DNA of 41,182 bases from Microcaldota archaeon. Its GTDB lineage: Archaea > Micrarchaeota > Micrarchaeia > Anstonellales > J096. The first letter of the stretch is position 1, and every line of letters begins with the position of its first letter. Below the pieces are notes generated by a model, which was given only the letters and a program-made list of their open reading frames with translations, searched no databases and was not told where the DNA came from. Below, in pieces: positions 26,617 through 35,408 of this stretch. The position numbers and the translations under genes were made by a program. The stretch covers positions 1 through 41,182 of the forward strand of contig WAKO01000018.1 in the NCBI GenBank assembly GCA_015523325.1. Reading direction: 5' to 3'.

Positions 26617-28224
26617 TCAAGAGTGTTCCAATATCTTCCTACAAATAAGGCAGTTCTCTTTGCAATTTCCTAGTAAGGAAATTAGGAATATTATGAGTGT
26701 TGTTACTATTATTTGATAGCTTAAGTCTAATTCTATTATTTTTTCTGATATATTTACTTTTATGGGCAAAATAATTGACTTTTCATCTAAATCCTTGCCA
26801 AATAAATAATACACTCCTTCTTTTTCAACTACGAATGAAAATACTGAGCTTTCATTTGTGTAAACAACCTTTTTTATTTTTCCTTGGTAAACAACACTAA
26901 CTTCAACTTCCCCTATTGTTTCTCCTAAATCATTTTTTATTTCTCCATAAATAATTTCCCCAACATAGGGATTTTTTATTTTTATGTAAGCAGGCCTCTT
27001 AAAACTTAAGGAGTAAACATATTTTTTATCTCCCTCATAAACAATAACTTTTGGTGTTTTTGGTTTCTCAATTATTTGGCTTCCTTCAATAAACATCTTT
27101 TTTCCATCAATCTCAATATAACCATAAAAAGGAGCATCACATTTTGAAACATAAACAAGGAGGGAATAAGTTAACTCTTTGTATTCCACTCTGGGTTTTT
27201 CTTTGCAAATAACATAACATATCCCTTCACTACATACCAAACCTTCTCCAATTATTTGTGGTTCTTTTGTTTTTGGCTCCTCTTTTTCCTCCTCCAATAC
27301 AATAACATAGAATACTTCTCTTTCCTTTTCAGTATGTATTTCAGCCTCAACAACATACTCATATATCCCAGCTTTTTGTCCTGTTACTGTTATATTATAA
27401 ATGTAGCTCTTTCCTCTTCTAACATAAAAATTAGAAACCTCTATTCCATTAATATTTAGTTTTGTTAATTCCCCTTCATCTCCAAGGTTTCTTATTATTA
27501 TGTTAACTTCCTCACTTTCACCTTTTTTTAGTGTTATATTCTCTAAGGGGAGTATTTCAATGTCGTGTTTTTTTGTGGCTTTGGGGTTGCAAGAATAAAA
27601 AGGAATAACCTCCAAAAACATTGTCCCAATTCCTGAAATGTTTGGAAAAAGCAGTTGATAATCTGAGAATGAGTTTTTCCAGTTTTTTGTGTTAAAGGAA
27701 GGTGTTGTTAGAAAATAGAGGTTTCCCTCATTGTCATTCAAATAATAGGTTGGAAAAGCCCTTATTGGGAAAGAATTTGAATAGGTTGTGGGAATATCAT
27801 TTATAATTGCTCCTCCAATACTTATGTTTTCTATTAGTTTAAAGGTTAATGATGCGTTTTCACTGGAGTTTATAAGTAAATCAAGGAGCGTTAAGTTTCC
27901 TTTTGTTAATGAAGAAAATGAGAAAGATGTTGAATTAGTAGCAACAATTATAAGCTCATCTAAATTACATCCAGGAGGAAAAGTATAGCTTAGGTTTATC
28001 TCATTTAAACTTAAGGGAAAGCTTGTTACAATGCTGTTATTTAATCCATTCTCTAAAAACCCATAAGCTCCAATCCAGGTTGTGGAGTTTTGAACTTCTG
28101 AAAAATTAGCATTTGTTATGTTTCCTCCTTCTGTTATTATTTGGGAGGAGGACAGATTTATTATTAAAGTAAAAACTAGAATAAGCATGAAAGCTTTTCT
28201 TTTGTAATTTTGAAATTTCCTCAT
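26617..28224 (-). CDS. Large surface protein, C-terminal membrane anchor with cytosolic Cys-rich tail
   Basis: Signal peptide, Asn-rich ectodomain with ITEGGNITNAN motif, TM helix near the end, then CKENCLICRKILEHS. Confidence 0.75.
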   Translation of the reverse strand: MRKFQNYKRKAFMLILVFTLIINLSSSQIITEGGNITNANFSEVQNSTTWIGAYGFLENGLNNSIVTSFPLSLNEINLSYTFPPGCNLDELIIVATNSTSFSFSSLTKGNLTLLDLLINSSENASLTFKLIENISIGGAIINDIPTTYSNSFPIRAFPTYYLNDNEGNLYFLTTPSFNTKNWKNSFSDYQLLFPNISGIGTMFLEVIPFYSCNPKATKKHDIEILPLENITLKKGESEEVNIIIRNLGDEGELTKLNINGIEVSNFYVRRGKSYIYNITVTGQKAGIYEYVVEAEIHTEKEREVFYVIVLEEEKEEPKTKEPQIIGEGLVCSEGICYVICKEKPRVEYKELTYSLLVYVSKCDAPFYGYIEIDGKKMFIEGSQIIEKPKTPKVIVYEGDKKYVYSLSFKRPAYIKIKNPYVGEIIYGEIKNDLGETIGEVEVSVVYQGKIKKVVYTNESSVFSFVVEKEGVYYLFGKDLDEKSIILPIKVNISEKIIELDLSYQIIVTTLIIFLISLLGNCKENCLICRKILEHS

Positions 28225-28272
28225 AATAGAGGTTTAACTGCTGTAAAAAATAAAAAATGATTTAGTAAAGAC

Positions 28273-28938
28273 TTACTTCAACTCTAGCCACAACACATAG
28301 CTCTCTGTAGCTCCTAAAGTAGGGGAAGTTGGTATCATTAATGCGTAGTCCCCTGTCAATGAATTAAATAATGTTGTTCCTTGGGCAACTGTTGTACAGA
28401 ATGAAAGGTCTGTCTTTGCTGGTGTTGCAGCGTCTTTGAAAGCACATGTTGTAAAACCACTTGCTGTAACTCCAGCGTTTGAGTTGTATGTTGTTGACCC
28501 TATTGTTACTGAACATGCATTCGTTAGTGTGTTTGTAGCGCTGTCCACATCTGTTGTTGGGAATGAAAATGCATTATCAACTTCTCCTCCTGTTGCTGCT
28601 GTGATTGCTGTGAAGTCAAAGTTTCCTACAGAGCCAGGTTGAGCACATATTGTTCCTCCATTTGCTGGACTCCAAGTCCAAGAATAAAACACATTTGTTT
28701 GAGTCCCTAGCACTATATTTCCAGTTATATTTCCCCATATAGCTGCCCATTTCTCTGTACTAATGTTTTGTGTTATGTTCACTTCTGTTACATTTCCTCC
28801 CTCAGTAACTAGAGGAGTTGCTGTTGGAGTGTATTTTTGTTGAGGTCCACTAGTCCAACTGTTCACTGGTTGTATTGCATTTCCCACTACCATTAAGGCT
28901 AACCCAACTACTATTATAAGGAGAGGGAAACTTCTCAT
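28273..28938 (-). CDS. Secreted/anchored surface protein, possible filament or coat subunit
   Basis: N-terminal hydrophobic helix, Thr/Ala/Asn-rich ectodomain with VTEGGNVTEVNITQNISTEKWAAIWGNITGN. Confidence 0.75.
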   Translation of the reverse strand: MRSFPLLIIVVGLALMVVGNAIQPVNSWTSGPQQKYTPTATPLVTEGGNVTEVNITQNISTEKWAAIWGNITGNIVLGTQTNVFYSWTWSPANGGTICAQPGSVGNFDFTAITAATGGEVDNAFSFPTTDVDSATNTLTNACSVTIGSTTYNSNAGVTASGFTTCAFKDAATPAKTDLSFCTTVAQGTTLFNSLTGDYALMIPTSPTLGATESYVLWLELK

Positions 28939-29003
28939 ATTACCACAACTTAATTAGTTCGTGGATATTTAAAAATGTTTTTCTCAGGAGGTTTACAAAC
29001 ACT

Positions 29004-29056
29004 CTAGAAATCTTAGAATATTTAGAAAATATTTAGAATTCAGATTGGAATTAGAA
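29004..29056. promoter_or_regulatory. Array of TTAGAA hexamers in a divergent promoter region
   Basis: CTAGAA 29004, TTAGAA 29013, 29022, 29033 and 29051 in the 171-bp spacer between 28938(-) and 29110(+). Confidence 0.45.
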
Positions 29057-29109
29057 ATTTCAAAAATATTAGGAAGTTTTTTAAATGAAAAACTTAATAA
29101 GAAATTAAG

Positions 29110-29949
29110 ATGGTTGAGTTCTCAGAGAAAAGGTTGGCTTATATCTCCATAGGTATTGCGGGATTGAGTGCTATAATGTCAATAACCCAGGGAGGAGGAA
29201 TAATAGCTTTGTTAGGAGCTATATTTGCGGGATTAGGAGCTTTACTTGGGGTTGTATTCTTAAAATATGGTTATATAGTTGTTCCTCTCCTAACTTCTAA
29301 GGGTAATGTGGTTATGATAACAGATAGTGGTTATGAGATAAATCCAAAGCAAGATACTATAATAAAGAGAACTTCCTCAGGAATTTATTATGCTTCTGTT
29401 TTTTTGGGAATAAGGATTTATCAATCTAATCTTGAGCTAACTCAAACTCAAATAATGAATTACAACAAGAGTTTTGAGAGAGCTATGAGTAATTTTAGAA
29501 GGGTAGTAAAAGTTGCATACATGATGCACTCAATGGATATTTCTGAAAAAAAGAAAGAGTATGAAGAAAAGAAGGCAGAAGCCCAACTAAGACTTCAAAG
29601 AGAAAGAGAGAAGCTAGAACCAGACATATTAAAAATACAAAGATATGAGAAGGAAGCAGCCTACTATGAACATCAAATAGACAGGCTTATTAAAGGAGAA
29701 AGGCCTATGAGAGTTGTTTGTTATGCTATGGTTACTGAAACTGGGATAACTAAGGAGGAAGCAATAAGTAAAGCAAAATCCTCTGCCTATGAATTGAGAA
29801 CCTTGCTCTCAAATTCCTTGAATGTAGATGTTGATATTTTACAGGGAGATGAGATGCTTAAAATATTTGAATGGGAGAAGTTTATGCCTGTAACCCCAGA
29901 AGAGCTTGAAGATAAAACTGAACTACAAATTAGAAGACAACTTGTTTAG
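29110..29949 (+). CDS. VirB3-like two-helix segment fused to VirB4 N-terminal-like domain
   Basis: Two N-terminal TM helices, then coiled region and RVVCYAMVTETGITKEEAISKAKSSAYELRTLLSNSLNVDVDILQGDEMLKIFEWEKFMPVTPEELED, resembling the domain that precedes VirB4 ATPase cores; ATPase gene follows. Confidence 0.6.
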   Translation: MVEFSEKRLAYISIGIAGLSAIMSITQGGGIIALLGAIFAGLGALLGVVFLKYGYIVVPLLTSKGNVVMITDSGYEINPKQDTIIKRTSSGIYYASVFLGIRIYQSNLELTQTQIMNYNKSFERAMSNFRRVVKVAYMMHSMDISEKKKEYEEKKAEAQLRLQREREKLEPDILKIQRYEKEAAYYEHQIDRLIKGERPMRVVCYAMVTETGITKEEAISKAKSSAYELRTLLSNSLNVDVDILQGDEMLKIFEWEKFMPVTPEELEDKTELQIRRQLV

Positions 29950-29978
29950 AGAATTAGGGGAGCTGAGAAGGGATAAGA

Positions 29979-31550
29979 ATGGCAACAAAGGTTTATTTAA
30001 ATGAAATTTCAAATGTGGATGTGGGGAGGAGGAATATCCTCTTCCATCCTTTGGAACCTCCTCCAAAATATATTTTTAATGACGTTATAAATAGCATTTA
30101 TGTTGGAAGAACAGAAATATTAAATGTTCCGTTTCATTGGGATTTTAGGTATTTAACAAATCCTCACATAGCTATTGTGGGAATTACAGGAAGTGGAAAA
30201 TCCTATTTTATAAAGACATTCCTAACTAGGGCTAGCTTTGTCTGGAATAGCAATTCCATAATAATTGATTGGGCAGGAGAGTATAAGGATTGGGTTTTGC
30301 AGACAGGAGGAAAGGTAGTTTCTTTGGGAAGGGGTAATTACATAAACCTCTTAGATTTAGGAGGAATGAAACCCTATGACAGAATAAAACAAGTGCTAAG
30401 GAGCTTAAGCATCCTTACCGATCTTTCCCAATTCCCTGAGCAAAAAAGATTAACTGCAGAAGCTATAGAACAAGCATATATAAAGGCTAAGTTTAAGATG
30501 GATTCTGTTGAGCAGAAGGATGAGCTAGGAAGACCTCTAGAGCCTCCAACTCTTAAGGATGTTGTAAAAATACTTGAGGAAAAAGCAGAGTTAGGAACCT
30601 ATGAATTTCCTGCTGAGCTTGATAATGCTATTTATAGGTTAAAACAGTTCACTCGCCCTGGAGAGGATTATTTTGCTCAAAAAAGCACTGTAGATTTGGA
30701 TAAGTTAGTTTCTAGTGGTTTAGTTGATATTGATTTGAGTGGCTTGCCAGATGAGAGGTTTAGAGCTTTGGGGGCTTTGGTTATCCTTCAATTCATAGCT
30801 GAAAAAATGAGGGCTAGTGGTTGGCTTAGCAAAAAGGGATTGAGGCTTTTGGTTGTGCTTGATGAGGCTTGGAAGATAAGTAAGGATGAGAATAGTGATG
30901 CTGTAATGATAATAAGGGAAGGAAGAAAATATGGTTTTGGTCTTATAATAGCTTCTCAAAACCCAACTGATATACACGAATCAATTTTTTCCAATGTTGG
31001 AACAACATTCATATTGAAAGTTAAGTTTGACAAATACTTGGATTATTTGCAAAACTCTCTAAATTTCTCAGATTATATTAGGGAAAGAATAACTACATTT
31101 GGAGTAGGTCAGGCTGCTGTTAACTTGGCTTTCCACACCCCTGAGAAATTTCCACAAACCTTTATAGTTAAAAAGATTGAAGGAGAAGAACCATCAAAAG
31201 ATGTGTTTATAGAGTTAAAGGAAGTGGCCTCTGAGGTGATGAAGGAAATGGGAACAACAGCAATTCCTTTTAAGGTTTCAGAGCTAAGAGAAAGGCTAAG
31301 AAGGTTTGGAATGGATGAAACAAAAGTTGAGATGGTGGTTAAGGCATTTGAAAGAAATAATAGGCATTTGGATGCAGTAACATTAGTAGTTTTGTTAGAG
31401 AGGATGGGGGTTGAAAGGAAAAACTTGGCAGAGTTTTTTAAGGAGATGGGTGTTGATGATGAGAGCTTGATAAATATTTTTTCAAAAGCAGATCTTAGAA
31501 AAGAAGGTAAGAAGGGTGAGCTCACAAGCGTTGTTTTAGAAGATGAGTAG
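29979..31550 (+). CDS. VirB4/HerA-type secretion or DNA-transfer ATPase
   Basis: Walker A GITGSGKS, IIDWAGEYKDW, Walker B LLVVLDEAWKI (DEAW as in VirB4), GFGLIIASQNPTDI sensor-like region; helical C-terminal extension. Confidence 0.88.
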   Translation: MATKVYLNEISNVDVGRRNILFHPLEPPPKYIFNDVINSIYVGRTEILNVPFHWDFRYLTNPHIAIVGITGSGKSYFIKTFLTRASFVWNSNSIIIDWAGEYKDWVLQTGGKVVSLGRGNYINLLDLGGMKPYDRIKQVLRSLSILTDLSQFPEQKRLTAEAIEQAYIKAKFKMDSVEQKDELGRPLEPPTLKDVVKILEEKAELGTYEFPAELDNAIYRLKQFTRPGEDYFAQKSTVDLDKLVSSGLVDIDLSGLPDERFRALGALVILQFIAEKMRASGWLSKKGLRLLVVLDEAWKISKDENSDAVMIIREGRKYGFGLIIASQNPTDIHESIFSNVGTTFILKVKFDKYLDYLQNSLNFSDYIRERITTFGVGQAAVNLAFHTPEKFPQTFIVKKIEGEEPSKDVFIELKEVASEVMKEMGTTAIPFKVSELRERLRRFGMDETKVEMVVKAFERNNRHLDAVTLVVLLERMGVERKNLAEFFKEMGVDDESLINIFSKADLRKEGKKGELTSVVLEDE

Positions 31551-31558
31551 GTGTTTTC

Positions 31559-32065
31559 ATGGAAGGCTTGACAGGAAAGTCTGTTTGTGTGGTGGATGGA
31601 AAAGAAGTAAAGAAAGGTTATAGAATAAAGGAGGATTTTGTTATAAGGACAATAAGATCTATTAAAAAAAGCCTAGGAATAGCTAAGAATAATAAGCTTT
31701 TTGTTTGTGAGGAACACAAAGAACTTCTAATTAAAAAGAGAAAGAACTATGAAAGAATAGCTATAATAATAAGTGTTTCTTTGGCAGCTCTTTTCATTTT
31801 TGCAGTGTTTTTACCTTTAATAGAAGGTAGATTAACAGTGTTTTCCTTTATTTCATTTTTACTAATAACTGTTCTAATGTTTGGTATGCTGTTCTTATCT
31901 CATGTTCCAAGGATTGAGGAAAAGTTGAGTAAAGTTGGAACTACCAGTACCTCTAAAAATAAACGTTCTTCACTAAAAAGCAAAAGTGAGAATAAGGGGA
32001 ATAAGAGCGGGAGAGTAATTAAGCATAAAAAAAGAAAAACTAAGGCAAAAAAGAAGGGAAAGTGA
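31559..32065 (+). CDS. Two-TM membrane protein with N-terminal CVVxG/VCEEH motif and Lys/Ser-rich tail
   Basis: KSVCVVDGKEVKKGYRIKED...KLFVCEEHKELLIKKRKNYER, then two TM helices and a basic tail. Confidence 0.7.
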   Translation: MEGLTGKSVCVVDGKEVKKGYRIKEDFVIRTIRSIKKSLGIAKNNKLFVCEEHKELLIKKRKNYERIAIIISVSLAALFIFAVFLPLIEGRLTVFSFISFLLITVLMFGMLFLSHVPRIEEKLSKVGTTSTSKNKRSSLKSKSENKGNKSGRVIKHKKRKTKAKKKGK

Positions 32066-32124
32066 AGATGTGAATTAGATAGAGATTTAGAGATTAAAAG
32101 TAGAATAATAAGAAATTTATTAGA

Positions 32125-32160
32125 AACTTAAGCTTAAGCAGGCCTTAAGTTATGTTTTTT
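32125..32160 (+). terminator. Hairpin plus T-run inside the VirB-like locus
   Basis: AACTTAAG-cttaagcaggc-CTTAAGTT perfect 8-bp stem, then atgtttttttattttttgtttt. Confidence 0.6.
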
Positions 32161-32206
32161 TATTTTTTGTTTTATTAGAATACCTAATATTAGTAGGTTG
32201 GTTGAA

Positions 32207-32908
32207 ATGAAGGAGGCAGAGGTATTCTCAATAATCTGTCCTAAAAAAGCTAATTTGGATAATGTTTATGGTCTTCTCGCAAATGTTGAGGAGGTTGAAG
32301 TTAGAAGGGTTAAGGACAGAGTTGTTCTTTCCTTAGTTGAAAGAACAAACATAAGGGGAGAGTTGGAAAGAGTAATCTTAATGGAATTTTTTGAGAGTTC
32401 TATTTCAATAACTTATTCTATTGAAGAAAATGAACCTCCTTCCTTTAGGAGGTGGGAAGTTATCAAGAAGGTTCTTCCAATAATAGAGATTGTTGCCGAG
32501 GAATATGCTTTGACTGTATCCTCCATTTTCCCAATACTAGATAAGATAGTGGGTGAAATAAATTTGGATCTCTCTAAAACTCAGAAAGATTATTATGTTG
32601 AGCTAGATAGATTGAGAAGAGAGCTTTCAGAAACTAGAAAAAAGATAATGAGATGTAAATCAGATAATGAGAGGCTTTCAAAAAAGATATTTGAGCTTAA
32701 CTCTAAGATTGCTGATTTAAAGGGAAAACTTGCTAAATACGAGAGTATGAGTGAAGAGCTTTTGAAGACAAAGATAATGGAATGGCTTAGAGAGCATCAT
32801 GGGGAAATAAACATACCTGTTTTTTCTAAGGTTTACAAAGTAAAAGAATCATATGTTGAAGAAGTATTAGATAAGCTTATAAAAGAAGGGCACATATCTC
32901 CAATTTAA
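32207..32908 (+). CDS. Coiled-coil protein with C-terminal winged-helix-like domain
   Basis: Heptad-rich centre (LSETRKKIMRCKSDNERLSKKIFELNSKIADLKGKLAKYES), then MEWLREHHGEINIPVFSKVYKVKESYVEEVLDKLIKEGHI. ATG at 32207 or TTG at 32198. Confidence 0.7.
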   Translation: MKEAEVFSIICPKKANLDNVYGLLANVEEVEVRRVKDRVVLSLVERTNIRGELERVILMEFFESSISITYSIEENEPPSFRRWEVIKKVLPIIEIVAEEYALTVSSIFPILDKIVGEINLDLSKTQKDYYVELDRLRRELSETRKKIMRCKSDNERLSKKIFELNSKIADLKGKLAKYESMSEELLKTKIMEWLREHHGEINIPVFSKVYKVKESYVEEVLDKLIKEGHISPI

Positions 32909-32935
32909 TGTTTTAGATTTGTATTTTTAGAGTAT

Positions 32936-35380
32936 TTGAATGGTGGTTATTTGGAAGGGAGAAAGCGTTCTTATAAATTCATCATAAAAAGGCCTTATGA
33001 ATACTTGAGAAAGTATAAGTTAAGAAAAGAGAGCCTTTTAGAAAAAGTAGGGAAGTTCTTTTCCAAAAGAAAGGAGGCAAAAAAATTAAAGAAAGAGAGC
33101 AAAAAAAAGAAAAGTATAAATTATTCCTTAATTTTTATTCTTCTTTTTGTTTTTGCAGTTTTGGGAGTAATCGTTTATTTTTCCTTTTTACTCTTAACTT
33201 TTTCCCCTCCTCCTCTAGCAGAGCCATTTATTAATTCAATTCCAATCAACTCTTTTTATGGAGATTATGGCAATATATTTGAGCCCAAGAAAGCTTTATT
33301 TGTAAAATCCCGAATAATGAATGATAATGGGGAAGTAAGTTTAAGCTATTATCTTCTCCCCCCTTCTTCATTTGATCTAGTTCCTTCTATTTATTTTTTT
33401 GATGGAGATGCATTTTCAATAAACTCTCAAAGTTTGGATAGATTTTATGAGGAACTTTCCAAAGAAGCTAGAAAAAAAGGATTTAATGTTGAGAAGGTTG
33501 ATGCTTATGATTTGGAAGACATCCCTCCTGGTTCATTTTTAATTGTGGCTAATGGAATAATGCCTTTTGAAGTAGTTGAAAAGATGAGTAGTTTGATAGA
33601 TAGAAAGGTAAATATAGTATACATAGGTTTAAAACCTTCTGTAACTGTTTTGAAAGATGGAAAACCATTTAATTATGGGTTCAACTTTTTGGATTATTAT
33701 GGAGTTTTAGCAAATGAACAAAGGCTTTCTCCTTCTCTTCTAAGAATGAGAAACCCATATTACTCTCTTTCCCCTTCTTATTTATTTGATAACTCTGTTT
33801 CCATAACAGGTAGAAAATCCTTGCTTATAATATTTCCAAATAATTTGGAGAGAGGTTGGGCTAATTTAAGTGATAGTGCAAAAGATGTAATTGATGTTAT
33901 AACTTCCTCTTCAATACCAAAAGGGGTGAATAAAGATTTTATAGAGATACCATATGAAGAGGAAGAAAACATAATATTGCAAACAGAAGATGTAGGAAAG
34001 GCTATTCTTTACTTTAAAAGCTCTAATGGAGATTTTTCATCTTATGATTTCTATTCTGTATCATATTTTGATGATAATAGGGGATATCTTCTTCCTATTG
34101 ATGGTCCAACATTCCTCCCATATGGGATAAGCAATTCCCCTATTGAATTCTCTTACAATATATTTCTAGAAGGAAAGGATAGAGATGTTTTCAACATATT
34201 GGTTAAAAATGAAAATAAAGAGGTTATAGATTCTTTTTCTTCAGAGCTTTTTTTAGGAGTAGAGGAATACTTATCCTACTCTAAAGATAAACTTAATACA
34301 GGAGTGTATTTATTTGAGATAAGAAAAGATGGTGAATCTTATCTAAAGTCCATTGTTGAGATATCTCCTTTGAGGGTTGTAATAACTCCTGATTTTGAGA
34401 GATCTTTATTTTTTGTTGAATTTTTTTCTGGAGATGAGAAAGTTGTTGTTGACAATATAAAGATTTACTATGAGGGGCAATTGTTTGAATTTTCAGGTGT
34501 TAATGAAGGAGAAATAGACCTATTTAATTACTTTGGAGGTGCAACTCCTTCTGGGTTTCATACTTTTGTTGTTGATAGTGGAGTTGAGAGGTTTGAAGTG
34601 GTTCTTTACAACCCTCCCAAAACAGCTATAAATAGAATATTATTTGATAATCCATTGAATTTTGGAATGCTTATAATGTCTGTCATTTTATTCATAGTAG
34701 GATCTTTTGTTAAACCTAAAGAAGATATAAGGTTTATAATAACAATTCCTAAATTTTTACCTACTGAAAGAATAAAAGTAGGTATTAAACCAAGTGAAAT
34801 AATAGAGATATTTGAAAAAGTTAATGAGTATTATAAATGGAAACACACACCTCTAAAAATTTCAGAGGTTAAGATGGGTTTAGCAAGGTTAAGGAAGAAC
34901 CCTATTATAGTTTCAGACTTTAATTTAGAGTATGTTTTGGATGAGATGGTTGCAAAGGGGTATTTGAAGAAAGCTTTGGATTATTATGGGGTTGTTGATT
35001 GGGAAAAAGAGACAGGTTTATCTATTCTTGAATTAGCAATGTTTAGAAAAGTAAGAGATGTTTGTATTGATAGGGCAATTCCATTTTATAGAGGAAATAA
35101 GAGATATGATGTGAAAGTAAATATAGGGTATAGAGATGTATATCTCTTATTTTTTGAGCCTTCAAGAGACTTCATAAGCATTGTTAGAAAATCTCTTTCA
35201 TTAGTTAAGCAATCTAACGTTATAGTGATTGTTCCTTCTGAAGATGAAAAAGAGATATTTAAGGATTTAATATATCAATCTGGAAAAGAACTTTCCCTCT
35301 TTAGACATTACTTAGAAAGAGGTTTAGTGTCTGTTATGACTATAAAAGAATTTAGTGAGATGCTAAAAGAAGTTGTATAA
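32936..35380 (+). CDS. Large bitopic membrane protein with a big ectodomain and cytosolic C-terminal domain
   Basis: Basic N-terminus, TM (YSLIFILLFVFAVLGVIVYFSFLLL), about 500 aa ectodomain, second TM (FGMLIMSVILFIVGSFV), about 220 aa cytosolic domain. Apparent TTG start. Confidence 0.75.
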   Translation: MNGGYLEGRKRSYKFIIKRPYEYLRKYKLRKESLLEKVGKFFSKRKEAKKLKKESKKKKSINYSLIFILLFVFAVLGVIVYFSFLLLTFSPPPLAEPFINSIPINSFYGDYGNIFEPKKALFVKSRIMNDNGEVSLSYYLLPPSSFDLVPSIYFFDGDAFSINSQSLDRFYEELSKEARKKGFNVEKVDAYDLEDIPPGSFLIVANGIMPFEVVEKMSSLIDRKVNIVYIGLKPSVTVLKDGKPFNYGFNFLDYYGVLANEQRLSPSLLRMRNPYYSLSPSYLFDNSVSITGRKSLLIIFPNNLERGWANLSDSAKDVIDVITSSSIPKGVNKDFIEIPYEEEENIILQTEDVGKAILYFKSSNGDFSSYDFYSVSYFDDNRGYLLPIDGPTFLPYGISNSPIEFSYNIFLEGKDRDVFNILVKNENKEVIDSFSSELFLGVEEYLSYSKDKLNTGVYLFEIRKDGESYLKSIVEISPLRVVITPDFERSLFFVEFFSGDEKVVVDNIKIYYEGQLFEFSGVNEGEIDLFNYFGGATPSGFHTFVVDSGVERFEVVLYNPPKTAINRILFDNPLNFGMLIMSVILFIVGSFVKPKEDIRFIITIPKFLPTERIKVGIKPSEIIEIFEKVNEYYKWKHTPLKISEVKMGLARLRKNPIIVSDFNLEYVLDEMVAKGYLKKALDYYGVVDWEKETGLSILELAMFRKVRDVCIDRAIPFYRGNKRYDVKVNIGYRDVYLLFFEPSRDFISIVRKSLSLVKQSNVIVIVPSEDEKEIFKDLIYQSGKELSLFRHYLERGLVSVMTIKEFSEMLKEVV

Positions 35381-35408
35381 CTTATTTATTTTAATTTGAT
35401 GGAAGAGG

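Noticed and set aside
29004-29056. Possible CRISPR-like repeat array
   Set aside because: Hexamers only, with no constant-length spacers or long repeats; treated as possible operators instead.
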